Assembly: GCA_023426145.1 (NCBI GenBank)
Contig: JAFABG010000025.1
Span: 262,532-326,531, forward strand
Source of the DNA: Bacteroidota bacterium
Lineage (GTDB): Bacteria > Bacteroidota > Bacteroidia > Bacteroidales > Bacteroidaceae
DNA: 64,000 bases
Direction of reading: 5' to 3'
The notes beneath the pieces are model-generated. The model searched no databases. It was not told the DNA's origin and worked only from the letters and a program-made list of their open reading frames with translations. How positions within the stretch are numbered: position 1 is the stretch's first letter; every line of letters begins with the position of its first letter. A program made the translations under genes and the position numbers. Below, in pieces: positions 35,084 through 44,816 of the stretch.

Positions 35084-38000
35084 ATGAAAAGAAAATTAAT
35101 GTTGTTATTGGCCTGCTTGTTGGCAAGCATAGGTCTATTGATTGCCCAAACACCTAAAAAGGTGACAGGTATCATCATTTCAGAGGAAGATGATCAGCCT
35201 GTTGTGGGAGCATCCGTATTAGTGAAAGGAACGACAATTGGAACCGTTACAGACATTGATGGTAAATTTTCAATCAATGACGTCCCAAGTTCTGGTAAGA
35301 CTTTAAAGATCAGCTACATTGGGATGAAAACTCAGGAAGTTCCTATTAGACCCGGTACATTGAAGATTCTACTAAAACCAGATTCAGAGATTTTGGACGA
35401 AGTGGTAGTAACCGGTATGCAAAAAATGGATAAACGCCTCTTTACCGGAGCAGCAAGTAAACTGTCGGCAGAAAGTGTAAAAATGGACGGTTTGGCTGAT
35501 ATTAGCCGTGGCCTTGAAGGCCGTGCTGCTGGTGTATCCGTTCAGAATGTATCAGGTACATTCGGTACAGCTCCCAAAATTCGCGTACGTGGAGCCACAT
35601 CTATCTATGGTAGTTCTAAACCGCTTTGGGTGGTTGACGGCGTAATAATGGAAGATGTATTAGAAGTTTCGGCTGACGAATTATCATCCGGAAACGCAGA
35701 AACATTAATATCATCAGCTATTGCGGGATTGAATGCCGATGATATTGAAAGCTTTCAGATTTTGAAAGACGGTTCGGCAACCTCAATTTATGGAGCACGT
35801 GCCATGGCAGGTGTAATCGTTGTTACTACCAAAAAAGGTAAAGCTGGTCAAAACCGTATCAGCTACACAGGAGAATATACTTTACGCCTAAAGCCAAGCT
35901 ATAGCACTTACAATATTATGAACTCGCAAGACCAAATGGCGGTTTATCAAGAATTGGCTCAAAAAGGTTATTTAAATTACGCAGAAATAGCGAATGCTTC
36001 CAGCAGTGGTGTATATGGAAAAATGTATCAGCTCATTTCTGAATATGACAGAACGTCCGGACAGTTCGGTTTGATAAATACTGATGAAGCTAAAGCTGAA
36101 TATTTGCGTGCAGCTGAATATCGCAACACGAACTGGTTCGACCGCCTATTCTCAACAAACATAATGCACAACCACTCTATCAGTTTATCTTCTGGTACTG
36201 AAAAAGCGCAGCATTATGTATCTGCTAGTGCGATGTTTGATCCAGGATGGTATAAACAAAGTGAAGTGCAACGTTTTACAGCTAATTTGAACTCAACTTT
36301 CAAGATTTCTAACAAGGTGAATTTCAACTTAATTAGTAACGCATCATACCGTAAACAAAAAGCGCCAGGAACATTAGGAAGTGAAACAGACGCTGTGTCT
36401 GGCGAAGTGAAACGCGATTTCGATATCAATCCCTATTCATATTCAATGAATACATCTCGTACGCTTAAGGCAGACGAGGAGTACACTCGTAACTATGCAC
36501 CGTTCAACATCTTTAACGAACTTAATAGCAATTACATGAAATTAGGTGTAACAGATTTCCGTTTAACCGGTCGTCTTACTTACAAACCTATTTCTAAATT
36601 GGAACTATCGTTATTAGCAGGTATACAGAGTACTACTACTACGCAGGAACACTTTATTACCGACGAATCAAATCAAGCACAAGCTTATCGGGCGATGCCT
36701 ACATCTACTATCCGCGATAAGAACCCCCTACTCTACAAAGACCCGGACAATATTTATGCGTTACCAATAAGTATCCTTCCTAATGGAGGTATTTACGAAC
36801 GCACAGATCGAAACATGTATAAATGGGACATTCGTGCAGCAGTTAGCTACAACGACGTATTTAATGAAGACCACATCGTAAACTTCTACGGAGGAATGGA
36901 AACAAACTCTGTGGACCGCCACTCTACGTGGTTCCGTGGATGGGGACTTCAATACTCAATGGGAGAAATTGCCAACTATGCGTATCAAGCATTCAAAAAA
37001 GGACAAGAAGAAAATTCGCAATACTATACCCTGACAAACAAGTATGAGCGTAGCGCCGCTTTCTTTGCAAATGCTACCTATTCGTATAAAGGTAAATATA
37101 CTGTAAACGGTACTGTACGTTATGAAGGAACCAACTCACTCGGCAAAAGCCGTTCAGCTAGATGGTTACCAACATGGAACGTTGCTGGTTCTTGGAATAT
37201 GCACGAAGAAAATTGGTTCCAATCCTTAGAACCAGTATTATCTCACTTAACACTAAAGAGTTCATACTCACTCACAGGTGAACGTCCTTCAGTTACCAAT
37301 GCATACGCCATTATCGGCTCAGACATACCTTGGCGTCCCTTCTCCAGCATAAGTGAGAGCATGCTTTATGTAAAAGATGTTGCTAATCAAGACCTAACTT
37401 ACGAGAAGAAACATGAGTTCAACATTGGTATGGCAGCTGGTTTCCTTGACAATCGTATTAACCTCGAATTCGATTGGTATAACCGTCGCAATTACGACTT
37501 AATAGGACTAGCAACTACTCAAGGGTTAGGTGGGCAGATTGATAAATTTGGTAATATAGCCACAATGAAATCAAGTGGTGTTGAAATCAGTTTAAGTACT
37601 ACCAACATCAAAACAAGAGATTTTACTTGGACTACCAACTTCATTTATTCACATACTAGCAATGAAGTAACGAAGCTTAAAACAAGTAAACGTCTTATCG
37701 ACCTTGTTTCTGGCAATGGTTTTGCACAAGAAGGGTATCCAGTACGTGCCTTATTTTCCATTCCATTCATGGGCTTAAATGAAGAAGGATTGCCTACATT
37801 CCTTGATCAAGATGGTAATATATCTACAACAGGCATTTATTTCCAGACACGTGACCCTGAAAAATTAAAGTTCCTCAAATACTCAGGCAATGTAGACCCT
37901 ACAGACCTTGGTAGTTTGGGTAATATATTCCGCTATAAAGGAATATCTCTCAATGTATTTATCACCTACTCATTCGGCAATGTAATTCGCCTTGACAACG

Positions 38001-38413
38001 TTTTCAAAGAAGAGTATAATGATTTAACAGCAACTCCGAAAGAGTTTAAGAATCGTTGGGTAGTGCCTGGAGACGAAAACAAAACAACAATTCCAGTTAT
38101 TGCGTCTAAACGCCAAAACAAGAACGACACTAACCTGGAATATGCATACAACGCCTATAACTTCTCTACCGAGCGTATTGCTAAAGGAGACTTTATTCGC
38201 ATGAAAGAAATTTCTGTTGGCTATGACTTTCCCAAGAACGTTGCTAAATCAATGAAATTATCTAGCCTCTCACTGAAACTGCAAGCTACTAACCTGTTTT
38301 TGATCTATGCAGACAAAAAGCTGAATGGACAGGATCCAGAGTTCTTCAACACTGGAGGTGTAGCTGCTCCTACACCCAAACAGTTTACGCTGACATTAAG
38401 ATTAGGAATTTAA
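35084..38413 (+). CDS. SusC/RagA-family TonB-dependent outer-membrane transporter
   Basis: An 1109-residue outer-membrane active transporter. A signal peptide ends near LIAQTPKK. A carboxypeptidase-regulatory-like beta-sandwich follows (about residues 27-105; PVVGASVLVKGTTIGTVTDIDG). Then come the plug (about 115-240; VVVTGMQKMDKRLFTGAASKL and DDIESFQILKDGSATSIYGARA) and a 22-strand barrel ending with KQFTLTLRLGI. A GTG two codons upstream (35078) is an alternative start. It forms the pore under the SusD-like lid encoded 13 bp downstream. The substrate class is inferred from the metallopeptidase in the operon. Confidence 0.95.
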   Translation: MKRKLMLLLACLLASIGLLIAQTPKKVTGIIISEEDDQPVVGASVLVKGTTIGTVTDIDGKFSINDVPSSGKTLKISYIGMKTQEVPIRPGTLKILLKPDSEILDEVVVTGMQKMDKRLFTGAASKLSAESVKMDGLADISRGLEGRAAGVSVQNVSGTFGTAPKIRVRGATSIYGSSKPLWVVDGVIMEDVLEVSADELSSGNAETLISSAIAGLNADDIESFQILKDGSATSIYGARAMAGVIVVTTKKGKAGQNRISYTGEYTLRLKPSYSTYNIMNSQDQMAVYQELAQKGYLNYAEIANASSSGVYGKMYQLISEYDRTSGQFGLINTDEAKAEYLRAAEYRNTNWFDRLFSTNIMHNHSISLSSGTEKAQHYVSASAMFDPGWYKQSEVQRFTANLNSTFKISNKVNFNLISNASYRKQKAPGTLGSETDAVSGEVKRDFDINPYSYSMNTSRTLKADEEYTRNYAPFNIFNELNSNYMKLGVTDFRLTGRLTYKPISKLELSLLAGIQSTTTTQEHFITDESNQAQAYRAMPTSTIRDKNPLLYKDPDNIYALPISILPNGGIYERTDRNMYKWDIRAAVSYNDVFNEDHIVNFYGGMETNSVDRHSTWFRGWGLQYSMGEIANYAYQAFKKGQEENSQYYTLTNKYERSAAFFANATYSYKGKYTVNGTVRYEGTNSLGKSRSARWLPTWNVAGSWNMHEENWFQSLEPVLSHLTLKSSYSLTGERPSVTNAYAIIGSDIPWRPFSSISESMLYVKDVANQDLTYEKKHEFNIGMAAGFLDNRINLEFDWYNRRNYDLIGLATTQGLGGQIDKFGNIATMKSSGVEISLSTTNIKTRDFTWTTNFIYSHTSNEVTKLKTSKRLIDLVSGNGFAQEGYPVRALFSIPFMGLNEEGLPTFLDQDGNISTTGIYFQTRDPEKLKFLKYSGNVDPTDLGSLGNIFRYKGISLNVFITYSFGNVIRLDNVFKEEYNDLTATPKEFKNRWVVPGDENKTTIPVIASKRQNKNDTNLEYAYNAYNFSTERIAKGDFIRMKEISVGYDFPKNVAKSMKLSSLSLKLQATNLFLIYADKKLNGQDPEFFNTGGVAAPTPKQFTLTLRLGI

Positions 38414-38426
38414 TTTAAAGACGAAT

Positions 38427-40016
38427 ATGAAAAAGAAAAATAAATTATATACTACTTTAGCTCTGACTTTATCAGTCATAGCACTTGCCGGTTGTGACGA
38501 TTTTCTTGACACAATGCCAGACAATCGTGCTCAACTAGATAGCGAAGCTAAAATACAAAGTATTCTAGTTTCAGCCTATATTAATCACGAGCCCATAACT
38601 GTAGCAGAAATTTCTTCTGACAATGTGGATGACTTCGGTGAAAACAACCCGAACACAGACCGCTGGCTAGATGATGCATTCGCATGGAAAGATGAAACTG
38701 AAGTTCCAAATGAATCTCTAAATTCTTTTTGGGAATCCTGTTTCGTTTCAATAGCTTCAGCAAATCAAGCCTTAGAAGGTATTGAAAACTTAGGAGGAGC
38801 CACAACAAACACGTTAAAAGAATGCAAGGCTGAGGCTTTATTATGCCGTGCCTACAATCACTTTATGCTAGCAAATATATTTTGCAAAGCATATAGTAGC
38901 ACAGCAGATAAAGATTTAGGATTACCTTATATCGATCATCCAGAAACGGAACTTAATCCTCAATATAAACGTGGTACGCTGGCCGAGCTTTACGGTAAAA
39001 TTGACCGTGACTTAAAAGAAGCATTACCGATGGTGGGTGATTCTTATTACACGGTACCAAAATATCACTTCAATACCAAAGCTGCCTATGCTTTTGCCTG
39101 CCGTTTCTATTTATACTACGAGCAATGGGAGGAAGCACTAAAATATGCTAATCTATGTCTAGGCTCGCAAGCTAAAACAATGTTGCGCGATTGGAAAGGA
39201 ATGGCTCAAATGACACAAAAATCAGAAGCCATAACAAACGAATATATTAATGCTAATTCGCAAGCCAATCTGCTTCTGCTAACTGGCTACTCCAGAGCAG
39301 GCCTCATGTATGGTCCATATAGAAGTTTCTCACGCTATAGCCATGGAAAGTACATAAGCCAGAATGAAGATATGAGTGCATCCAACATATGGGGAAATGG
39401 AAACGAATTCTATTTAACCCCTAAAGTATATACAGGAACCAATATGGATAAGACAATATTCTGGAAAATGCCTTATCTATTCGAATATACAGATCCTGTA
39501 GCCAATATTGGCTATGGACACACAGTTTATCCTGCATTCACCTCCGATGAATGTTTGCTGAACCGCGCCGAGGCTTTCATCCTTCTGAAACGATATGATG
39601 AAGCAGCAGCCGACTTAACCACTTGGATGCAGAATATCAGCAAAAGCACCAATGTGTTAACGAAAGAAAGTATTACAACATTTTATAACGCACAAGAATA
39701 CTCCTACTCGGATGAAAAAGGCTTAAATTCAACAATTAAAAAGAAGTTGAATCCATCTTTCACCATCGAAGCAAATGGAAGTACACAGGAGGCCATGCTA
39801 CAATGTATGTTAGGATTCCGTCGCATTGAGACTATGCATGCTGGTATGCGGTGGTTTGACATCAAGCGCTATGGAATTGAAATTCCACGACGAGTGATGA
39901 ATGCAGGTGGAACTCCTGAAGAAAAAACAGGATTCTTATCGGTAAAAGATGAACGACGTGCACTTCAAATTCCACTTAAAGTTCGTCAAGCCGGGTTAGA
40001 AGCTAATCCAAGATAA
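38427..40016 (+). CDS. SusD/RagB-family nutrient-binding outer-membrane lipoprotein
   Basis: A 529-residue surface lipoprotein. The lipobox is IALAGC with Cys23, followed by DDFLDTMPDNRAQLDSE. The SusD N-terminal part carries TPR-like helices (ECKAEALLCRAYNHFMLANIF), and the C-terminal segment has the typical MRWFDIKRYG and DERRALQIPL. It caps the SusC-like barrel and supplies ligand-binding residues. It sits between susC and the metallopeptidase gene in one operon. Confidence 0.95.
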   Translation: MKKKNKLYTTLALTLSVIALAGCDDFLDTMPDNRAQLDSEAKIQSILVSAYINHEPITVAEISSDNVDDFGENNPNTDRWLDDAFAWKDETEVPNESLNSFWESCFVSIASANQALEGIENLGGATTNTLKECKAEALLCRAYNHFMLANIFCKAYSSTADKDLGLPYIDHPETELNPQYKRGTLAELYGKIDRDLKEALPMVGDSYYTVPKYHFNTKAAYAFACRFYLYYEQWEEALKYANLCLGSQAKTMLRDWKGMAQMTQKSEAITNEYINANSQANLLLLTGYSRAGLMYGPYRSFSRYSHGKYISQNEDMSASNIWGNGNEFYLTPKVYTGTNMDKTIFWKMPYLFEYTDPVANIGYGHTVYPAFTSDECLLNRAEAFILLKRYDEAAADLTTWMQNISKSTNVLTKESITTFYNAQEYSYSDEKGLNSTIKKKLNPSFTIEANGSTQEAMLQCMLGFRRIETMHAGMRWFDIKRYGIEIPRRVMNAGGTPEEKTGFLSVKDERRALQIPLKVRQAGLEANPR

Positions 40017-40037
40017 ACTTATTCATTCTAAATAATA

Positions 40038-40943
40038 ATGTATATGAAAAAAAATATATATAACCTGTTCCTATTGGGGCTAATTATCTTTTTCGCCGTA
40101 TCTTGCTCTTCGGATGAGCCAGATCTCGGGAAAAGCATCATAACAATAGGCAATACCGAAAAAACAGAATTCGACCATTGGTTAGAAGCTAACTTCGTTA
40201 AACCCTATAACATTGCATTCAAATATCGCTACGAAGATATCGAGTCAGATCTCGACTATTACACTGTACCAGCCGAATACAATAAAGCTGTAGTATTAGC
40301 TCATCTTGTTAAGTATCTATGTGTGGAAACTTATAACGAAGCAGCTGGAGTAGACTTCACTTGTGAATATTTTCCTAAAATGTTTTTCACTATAGGTCAA
40401 TGGGAATTCAAGAATAATGGAACATTTATCCTAGGAACAGCAGAGGGCGGCCGTAAAATATTACTAGCCGGAGTGAATGATTTAGATCTATATTTGAGTA
40501 GCCCACAAGCGCTTAACCACTATTACCTTAAAACCATTCACCACGAGTTTACTCACATCTTAAATCAAACAAAGTCCATTCCTGCTGATTTTCAACTAGT
40601 TACCGGCAATAGATACGTTGCAGACAGTTGGAGTGAAACACCTTACGATGAAATCTATTTGTCACGCGGATTTATTTCTGCCTATTCTCAGCATTCCTTT
40701 CAAGAAGATTTTGCCGAAATGATGTCTATTTACATCACTAATGATGAAGCAACATGGGATGAACTAATGAATAAAGCAGGTGATGAAAGCGCACCACTCA
40801 TTAAGCAGAAGCTTGATATCGTAAAAAATTACATGAAAACATCTTTCAATATTGATTTAGATGAACTACGTAGTATTTTGTTACGCCGTCAAGACGAAGT
40901 ATTCAGTGGAAAAGTAGACCTCGAAGACTTAACTGTAAAATAA
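40038..40943 (+). CDS. Putative zinc-binding metallopeptidase lipoprotein (Peptidase_Mx1-like)
   Basis: A 301-residue lipoprotein. The signal ends at FFAVSC (Cys23). The zincin motif is HHEFTH, with His169, Glu170 and His173, and a downstream acidic segment QEDFAEM (about residues 222-228) can supply the third ligand. This matches the Bacteroidota Peptidase_Mx1 group usually found beside SusCD pairs. It likely trims proteins or peptides at the cell surface or in the periplasm before or after uptake. An ATG two codons downstream (40044) is an alternative start. No substrate is known. Confidence 0.85.
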   Translation: MYMKKNIYNLFLLGLIIFFAVSCSSDEPDLGKSIITIGNTEKTEFDHWLEANFVKPYNIAFKYRYEDIESDLDYYTVPAEYNKAVVLAHLVKYLCVETYNEAAGVDFTCEYFPKMFFTIGQWEFKNNGTFILGTAEGGRKILLAGVNDLDLYLSSPQALNHYYLKTIHHEFTHILNQTKSIPADFQLVTGNRYVADSWSETPYDEIYLSRGFISAYSQHSFQEDFAEMMSIYITNDEATWDELMNKAGDESAPLIKQKLDIVKNYMKTSFNIDLDELRSILLRRQDEVFSGKVDLEDLTVK

Positions 40944-40959
40944 TTAAAGCATTACAACT

Positions 40960-42264
40960 ATGAAATTATATAAATCATTACTCTACGTTTTAATGATACT
41001 TCCGACATTGCTGCTTCAGTCTTGTCTGAAAGATCAAGAAGACATATTCGATTCTCCCTCTTCCATTCGCATGCAAGAGGTACTCGATAATGCTAAAAAA
41101 GTACTCACAAGCTCTGAAAATGGCTGGATATTCGATTATTATCCCGATCGTGATCTTTCTTACGGTGGCTATGCTTATACTGTAAAATTTGATAGTAAAG
41201 AGGCAACAGTGCGTTCCGAATTAAAGATAGAGTCAGGCAATGCTGTGTCAAGTCTTTACAAATTAAACAATGACAACGGACCGATGTTATCATTCGATTC
41301 CTATAACACTTTGATGCATTTCTTTGCTACACCCTCTTCATCAAAATATGAAGGACAAGATGGTGATTTTGAATTTATCATCATGAATGTAACAGACGAC
41401 TTAATCACGCTTCGTGGAAAACGTACCGGAAACACCATGTACTTACGCCGTCTAACCAAAGATGCTAAAACATACATTGCAGCAGCAGCAGCAGTTATCG
41501 AAAACATTGTCATATCTTCTGCTAAAGGAAAAGCAGGTGCTTTAGATATTGCTTGTGAAATTAATTTGGATACCCGTCGATTAAATCTTACCTATATGAA
41601 AGGAGATTTAGCAGTTTTTGTTAGCGAATGTTATCTTCCTAATGAAACAGGCATCCGTTTTTATAATCCTATAGAAATTGATGGTGCTACTTTGTCAGAA
41701 TTAGCCTATAATCCTGATACTAACACCTTCTCTGGTAAAGATTCAAAAAACAATGATGTAACTCTTGTAGGACAATTACCAGCAGATTATACGCCTTTCG
41801 ATCAATTTGCTGGAATATACGATTTGAAGTACTCCTATGGTACCATCGAAGTAACTTTTGTACCCGATAAAGAGAATTATCAATATTTGATCCAAGGGCT
41901 GAATCCAAGTTACAATATTGTTGCCAAATATATTAAGAGTAAAGGATGCCTAAATATTACTTCGCAGAAAGTAGGTGATAGTGGATCTCAACAAATATGG
42001 TTCTGTGGCTGGGGACTTAAAGAAGATGGAGGAAATCTTACATGGATTACAGATTGTGGAATGTTTTTAACAAGAGATATTGAACACGAAGGAATTTTCA
42101 ATTTTACACCTAACTCATATTCAGATCTCCACGCGGACTCTTTCATTCTCTTTGCATTTAATGGAACACCATCTTCAAACTCTGTTGTTGGTTTAGCTGA
42201 AGCCCCATGGTTAATAGCTGATCAGGCCCGTATGCCATATCTTGAATACATTGTAAAAAAATAA
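40960..42264 (+). CDS. DUF4302 domain lipoprotein
   Basis: A 434-residue lipoprotein with lipobox LLLQSC (Cys22). The region SSIRMQEVLDNAKKVLTSSENGWIFDYYPD and the YGGYAYTVKFDSKEATVRSE segment are typical of DUF4302, a Bacteroidota family encoded in SusCD-type loci. No catalytic motif is visible; the chain looks beta-rich. It probably is a surface accessory protein of the transporter. It lies 16 bp after the metallopeptidase gene and 12 bp before the BACON gene. Confidence 0.8.
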   Translation: MKLYKSLLYVLMILPTLLLQSCLKDQEDIFDSPSSIRMQEVLDNAKKVLTSSENGWIFDYYPDRDLSYGGYAYTVKFDSKEATVRSELKIESGNAVSSLYKLNNDNGPMLSFDSYNTLMHFFATPSSSKYEGQDGDFEFIIMNVTDDLITLRGKRTGNTMYLRRLTKDAKTYIAAAAAVIENIVISSAKGKAGALDIACEINLDTRRLNLTYMKGDLAVFVSECYLPNETGIRFYNPIEIDGATLSELAYNPDTNTFSGKDSKNNDVTLVGQLPADYTPFDQFAGIYDLKYSYGTIEVTFVPDKENYQYLIQGLNPSYNIVAKYIKSKGCLNITSQKVGDSGSQQIWFCGWGLKEDGGNLTWITDCGMFLTRDIEHEGIFNFTPNSYSDLHADSFILFAFNGTPSSNSVVGLAEAPWLIADQARMPYLEYIVKK

Positions 42265-42276
42265 AATTAGATAAAT

Positions 42277-43410
42277 ATGAAAAAAATATTCAACTTCATA
42301 TTACTTGCGCTTTGTGTCATAAGCTATTCCTCATGCTCAAATGATGAGGGAATAGAGTATTTCAACGAGTCGTCTGTAAAAATAATCAGCCGGGATATCA
42401 CTTTCCCGGCAGCAGCCTCTCAAGGTTCAATAGTAGTGGAAGCACCAAGCGCATTCACCGTAACAACATCAGATCAAGGATGGTGTACCACAAGTATATC
42501 AGGATCAACGATCACGGTCAATGTTGAGCAAAATCCAGACCTAGAAGGACGTAGTTCTATGCTTACTATTCACTGTGGAACAGATAGTACAGCAGTTGCT
42601 ATCGTTCAATCTGGAGTTATTTTCGAGCTAAGTGCAGGTTCTCAGATCGCTGCATCCGACGATGCAGCAACCTACTCGTACGATATCAAATGTAACACTG
42701 ATTTAAGCATGACTCCGACTGCTGAATGGATTTCAACTGTTATTGAAGATGGAAAACTGCATGTCAGCTTAACAGAAAACAGCACTGGCCATTTGCGTTC
42801 TGGAAGAATAGATTATATAGCTGGAACATATCATGGTGAAATAAAAGTAACCCAATGCGAATTTGAAAAAGACTTAGCTGGAGAATATGACTTGGTTTTT
42901 ACAGACCCTTCAAGCGGTGACCTTGGATACGTTAACTCAGAATTGAAAAAAACTGGAGATGCTTATAGCATCGAAATTCCTGATTTTGCGTTCAGCATTC
43001 CTGTAACCTTCAGCGCAACAGATAATGGACTAATACTTGAGGCAGGTCAATACATCGGTGATTACTCAACATATAAGATGTTTATCACACTTTGGGATAC
43101 TAATAGAGGCAGCCTCACATGGTCATCATCAGTAAGTATGTCTGCCCCATTCCAATACGTTGAAGAGGAAGGTACAGGATACACAGTTGCATACTTTGAA
43201 GATAATGGATCATGGGCTGGTTATACTATTACTGCTATGCGCTTAGAAGCGTTCTCTTCAATGGAAATCTCGTCAAGTACACGAGTTGGTTCACTTCTCA
43301 ACATGGAGTCACCTTATTTGCTAAGAAGTCACGCTCCTGAAGAAACAAATACTATTATGAAAGCTAAGAATATAAAGAAAGCCGACTTTACTCTCTCTCA
43401 CTTCAAATAA
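42277..43410 (+). CDS. BACON-domain lipoprotein of the SusCD locus
   Basis: A 377-residue lipoprotein with lipobox SYSSC (Cys20). Two BACON-type Ig-like domains follow: about residues 35-115 (FPAAASQGSIVVEAPSAFTV, then SSMLTIHCG) and about 118-200 (IKCNTDLSMTPTAEWIST, SGRIDYIAGTYHGEIKVTQ). The C-terminal half is a beta-rich module of unknown type. BACON domains usually act as spacers or binders in surface proteins. It is the last gene of the operon; a terminator begins 51 bp downstream. Confidence 0.82.
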   Translation: MKKIFNFILLALCVISYSSCSNDEGIEYFNESSVKIISRDITFPAAASQGSIVVEAPSAFTVTTSDQGWCTTSISGSTITVNVEQNPDLEGRSSMLTIHCGTDSTAVAIVQSGVIFELSAGSQIAASDDAATYSYDIKCNTDLSMTPTAEWISTVIEDGKLHVSLTENSTGHLRSGRIDYIAGTYHGEIKVTQCEFEKDLAGEYDLVFTDPSSGDLGYVNSELKKTGDAYSIEIPDFAFSIPVTFSATDNGLILEAGQYIGDYSTYKMFITLWDTNRGSLTWSSSVSMSAPFQYVEEEGTGYTVAYFEDNGSWAGYTITAMRLEAFSSMEISSSTRVGSLLNMESPYLLRSHAPEETNTIMKAKNIKKADFTLSHFK

Positions 43411-43461
43411 GATAAGAAAGGAATAGTTAGCTATTTCTTCTTAGAAAGCTCTTTTTATTAA

Positions 43462-43506
43462 AATAATCTTGGTTGGTCAAATATCTTCCGACCAAGATTA
43501 TTTTCG
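43462..43506 (+). terminator. Terminator of the SusCD operon
   Basis: AATAATCTTGGT (43462-43473) pairs perfectly with 43491-43502, followed by a short T-rich stretch. It lies 51 bp after the BACON gene and 30 bp before the next start. Confidence 0.75.
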
Positions 43507-43531
43507 TTTATCAAGCTAATTCAATTTACTT

Positions 43532-44728
43532 ATGACAACAACACTTTATCGGATATTCTGGATTAGTACATTTTTGCTCCTTACCTCTCTATTAAACGCG
43601 CAAAGTAACTATCGTCCCGGATACATCATTACTCTTCAAAAAGACACAGTATACGGCAAAATTGATTACCGCACGGATAAAATGAATGCTAAACGGTGCG
43701 TCTTCTTACCCAATAGTGATGACACAAAGCCTATTACCTATCAACCTTTTGAAATCACTGGCTACCGTTTTACTGACGACGGGAGGTATTATATTTCAAA
43801 AAACGTGGAACTTAAACATGGAGAGCCTAAACCTGTTTTCTTAGAGTATCTGCTACAAGCCATGAAAAGTCTATACTATTATGAAGCAGATGATAATTCA
43901 CCAATCTATTTTGTTGATGACAACAATACGCTTGTTAAAATTGATGCTCCCAAGCTTTCTCATAAGCCAACTACAGGTATACAGTTCAAAGGAGAAAGAG
44001 ACCGATACATACCTCTGCTACACTATGCATTCAAAGACTGTCCGAGCCTAAGTTCCAGAATAGACAGGGCTAAATTCACTCGAAAAGACATTATGAGTAT
44101 CACGAAGAAATATCACTATGCCATGTGTGAAAGCCAAACTGACTGTATTGAATTTGAAGCCAAAGAAGATAAGCAGTCCATTCAATTGGACGTCACTCCT
44201 TACATAGGTGTCATCCAATACAAAGTCCCATCTGGGAGCACAATAGGCCTATACAGTTCACCTGATCTGTCATATCTGGCAGGTGTAACACTAGCAGTGA
44301 GTAGCAAGCGTTGGATGAGTTCACTTAGCGGCTGCATTGATTTCTCATTTTCTAAGATTTCATCCACTGCCAGAAGCCTAAATGAAGCAAACCAACCAAT
44401 CAGTATATATAAGCATAGCGGAACAATGTTTTCAGGTAAACTGGGAATACGCTACACTTATCCTAAAGGGAGTATAAGACCTTTCGTAGGGATCGGAGTA
44501 GATATAAGTAGCATACTTAACGGAAAAGAAGAATACAACCAAAGTAGCGAAAAATGGATGAATGGTATAAATCCAGGTTATTATATCAACGCAGGAGTAA
44601 ACTTCAAAATCTCAAGAAAAAGTAAACAAATGATCTGCCTCCGCGCCCAATTCAAGGGTTTAAGAGACATTGTAGAAAAGTCTAGTTTGGTGAATGGCTG
44701 GTCCGGTGTGATCGGATATACATTCTAA
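43532..44728 (+). CDS. Outer-membrane beta-barrel protein of unknown function
   Basis: A 398-residue exported protein. The signal peptide covers residues 1-23 (FLLLTSLLNAQ). The middle (about 25-170) is a beta-rich domain beginning YRPGYIITLQKDTVYGKIDYR, a pattern shared by Bacteroidetes proteins that carry such a domain before a barrel. The C-terminal part (about 210-398) has alternating strands and ends in Phe (VIGYTF), as expected of an outer-membrane barrel. It is a single-gene unit between two terminators. No function is assigned. Confidence 0.7.
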   Translation: MTTTLYRIFWISTFLLLTSLLNAQSNYRPGYIITLQKDTVYGKIDYRTDKMNAKRCVFLPNSDDTKPITYQPFEITGYRFTDDGRYYISKNVELKHGEPKPVFLEYLLQAMKSLYYYEADDNSPIYFVDDNNTLVKIDAPKLSHKPTTGIQFKGERDRYIPLLHYAFKDCPSLSSRIDRAKFTRKDIMSITKKYHYAMCESQTDCIEFEAKEDKQSIQLDVTPYIGVIQYKVPSGSTIGLYSSPDLSYLAGVTLAVSSKRWMSSLSGCIDFSFSKISSTARSLNEANQPISIYKHSGTMFSGKLGIRYTYPKGSIRPFVGIGVDISSILNGKEEYNQSSEKWMNGINPGYYINAGVNFKISRKSKQMICLRAQFKGLRDIVEKSSLVNGWSGVIGYTF

Positions 44729-44754
44729 GGACAATAAATATATACCATAAAAAC

Positions 44755-44816
44755 AGCTCCACGAATCTTCTTTCTTAAATTGAGCAAGAAGAGTTTCGTG
44801 GAGCTTCTACTTTTTT
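44755..44816. terminator. Bidirectional terminator between convergent genes
   Basis: AGCTCCACGAA (44755-44765) pairs with 44795-44805, and inner TTCTT/AAGAA segments can extend the stem. A T tract follows on the plus strand (about 44810-44816) and an A-rich tract precedes on the left, giving Ts on the minus strand. It serves both the barrel-protein gene and the DUF4861 gene. Confidence 0.8.
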
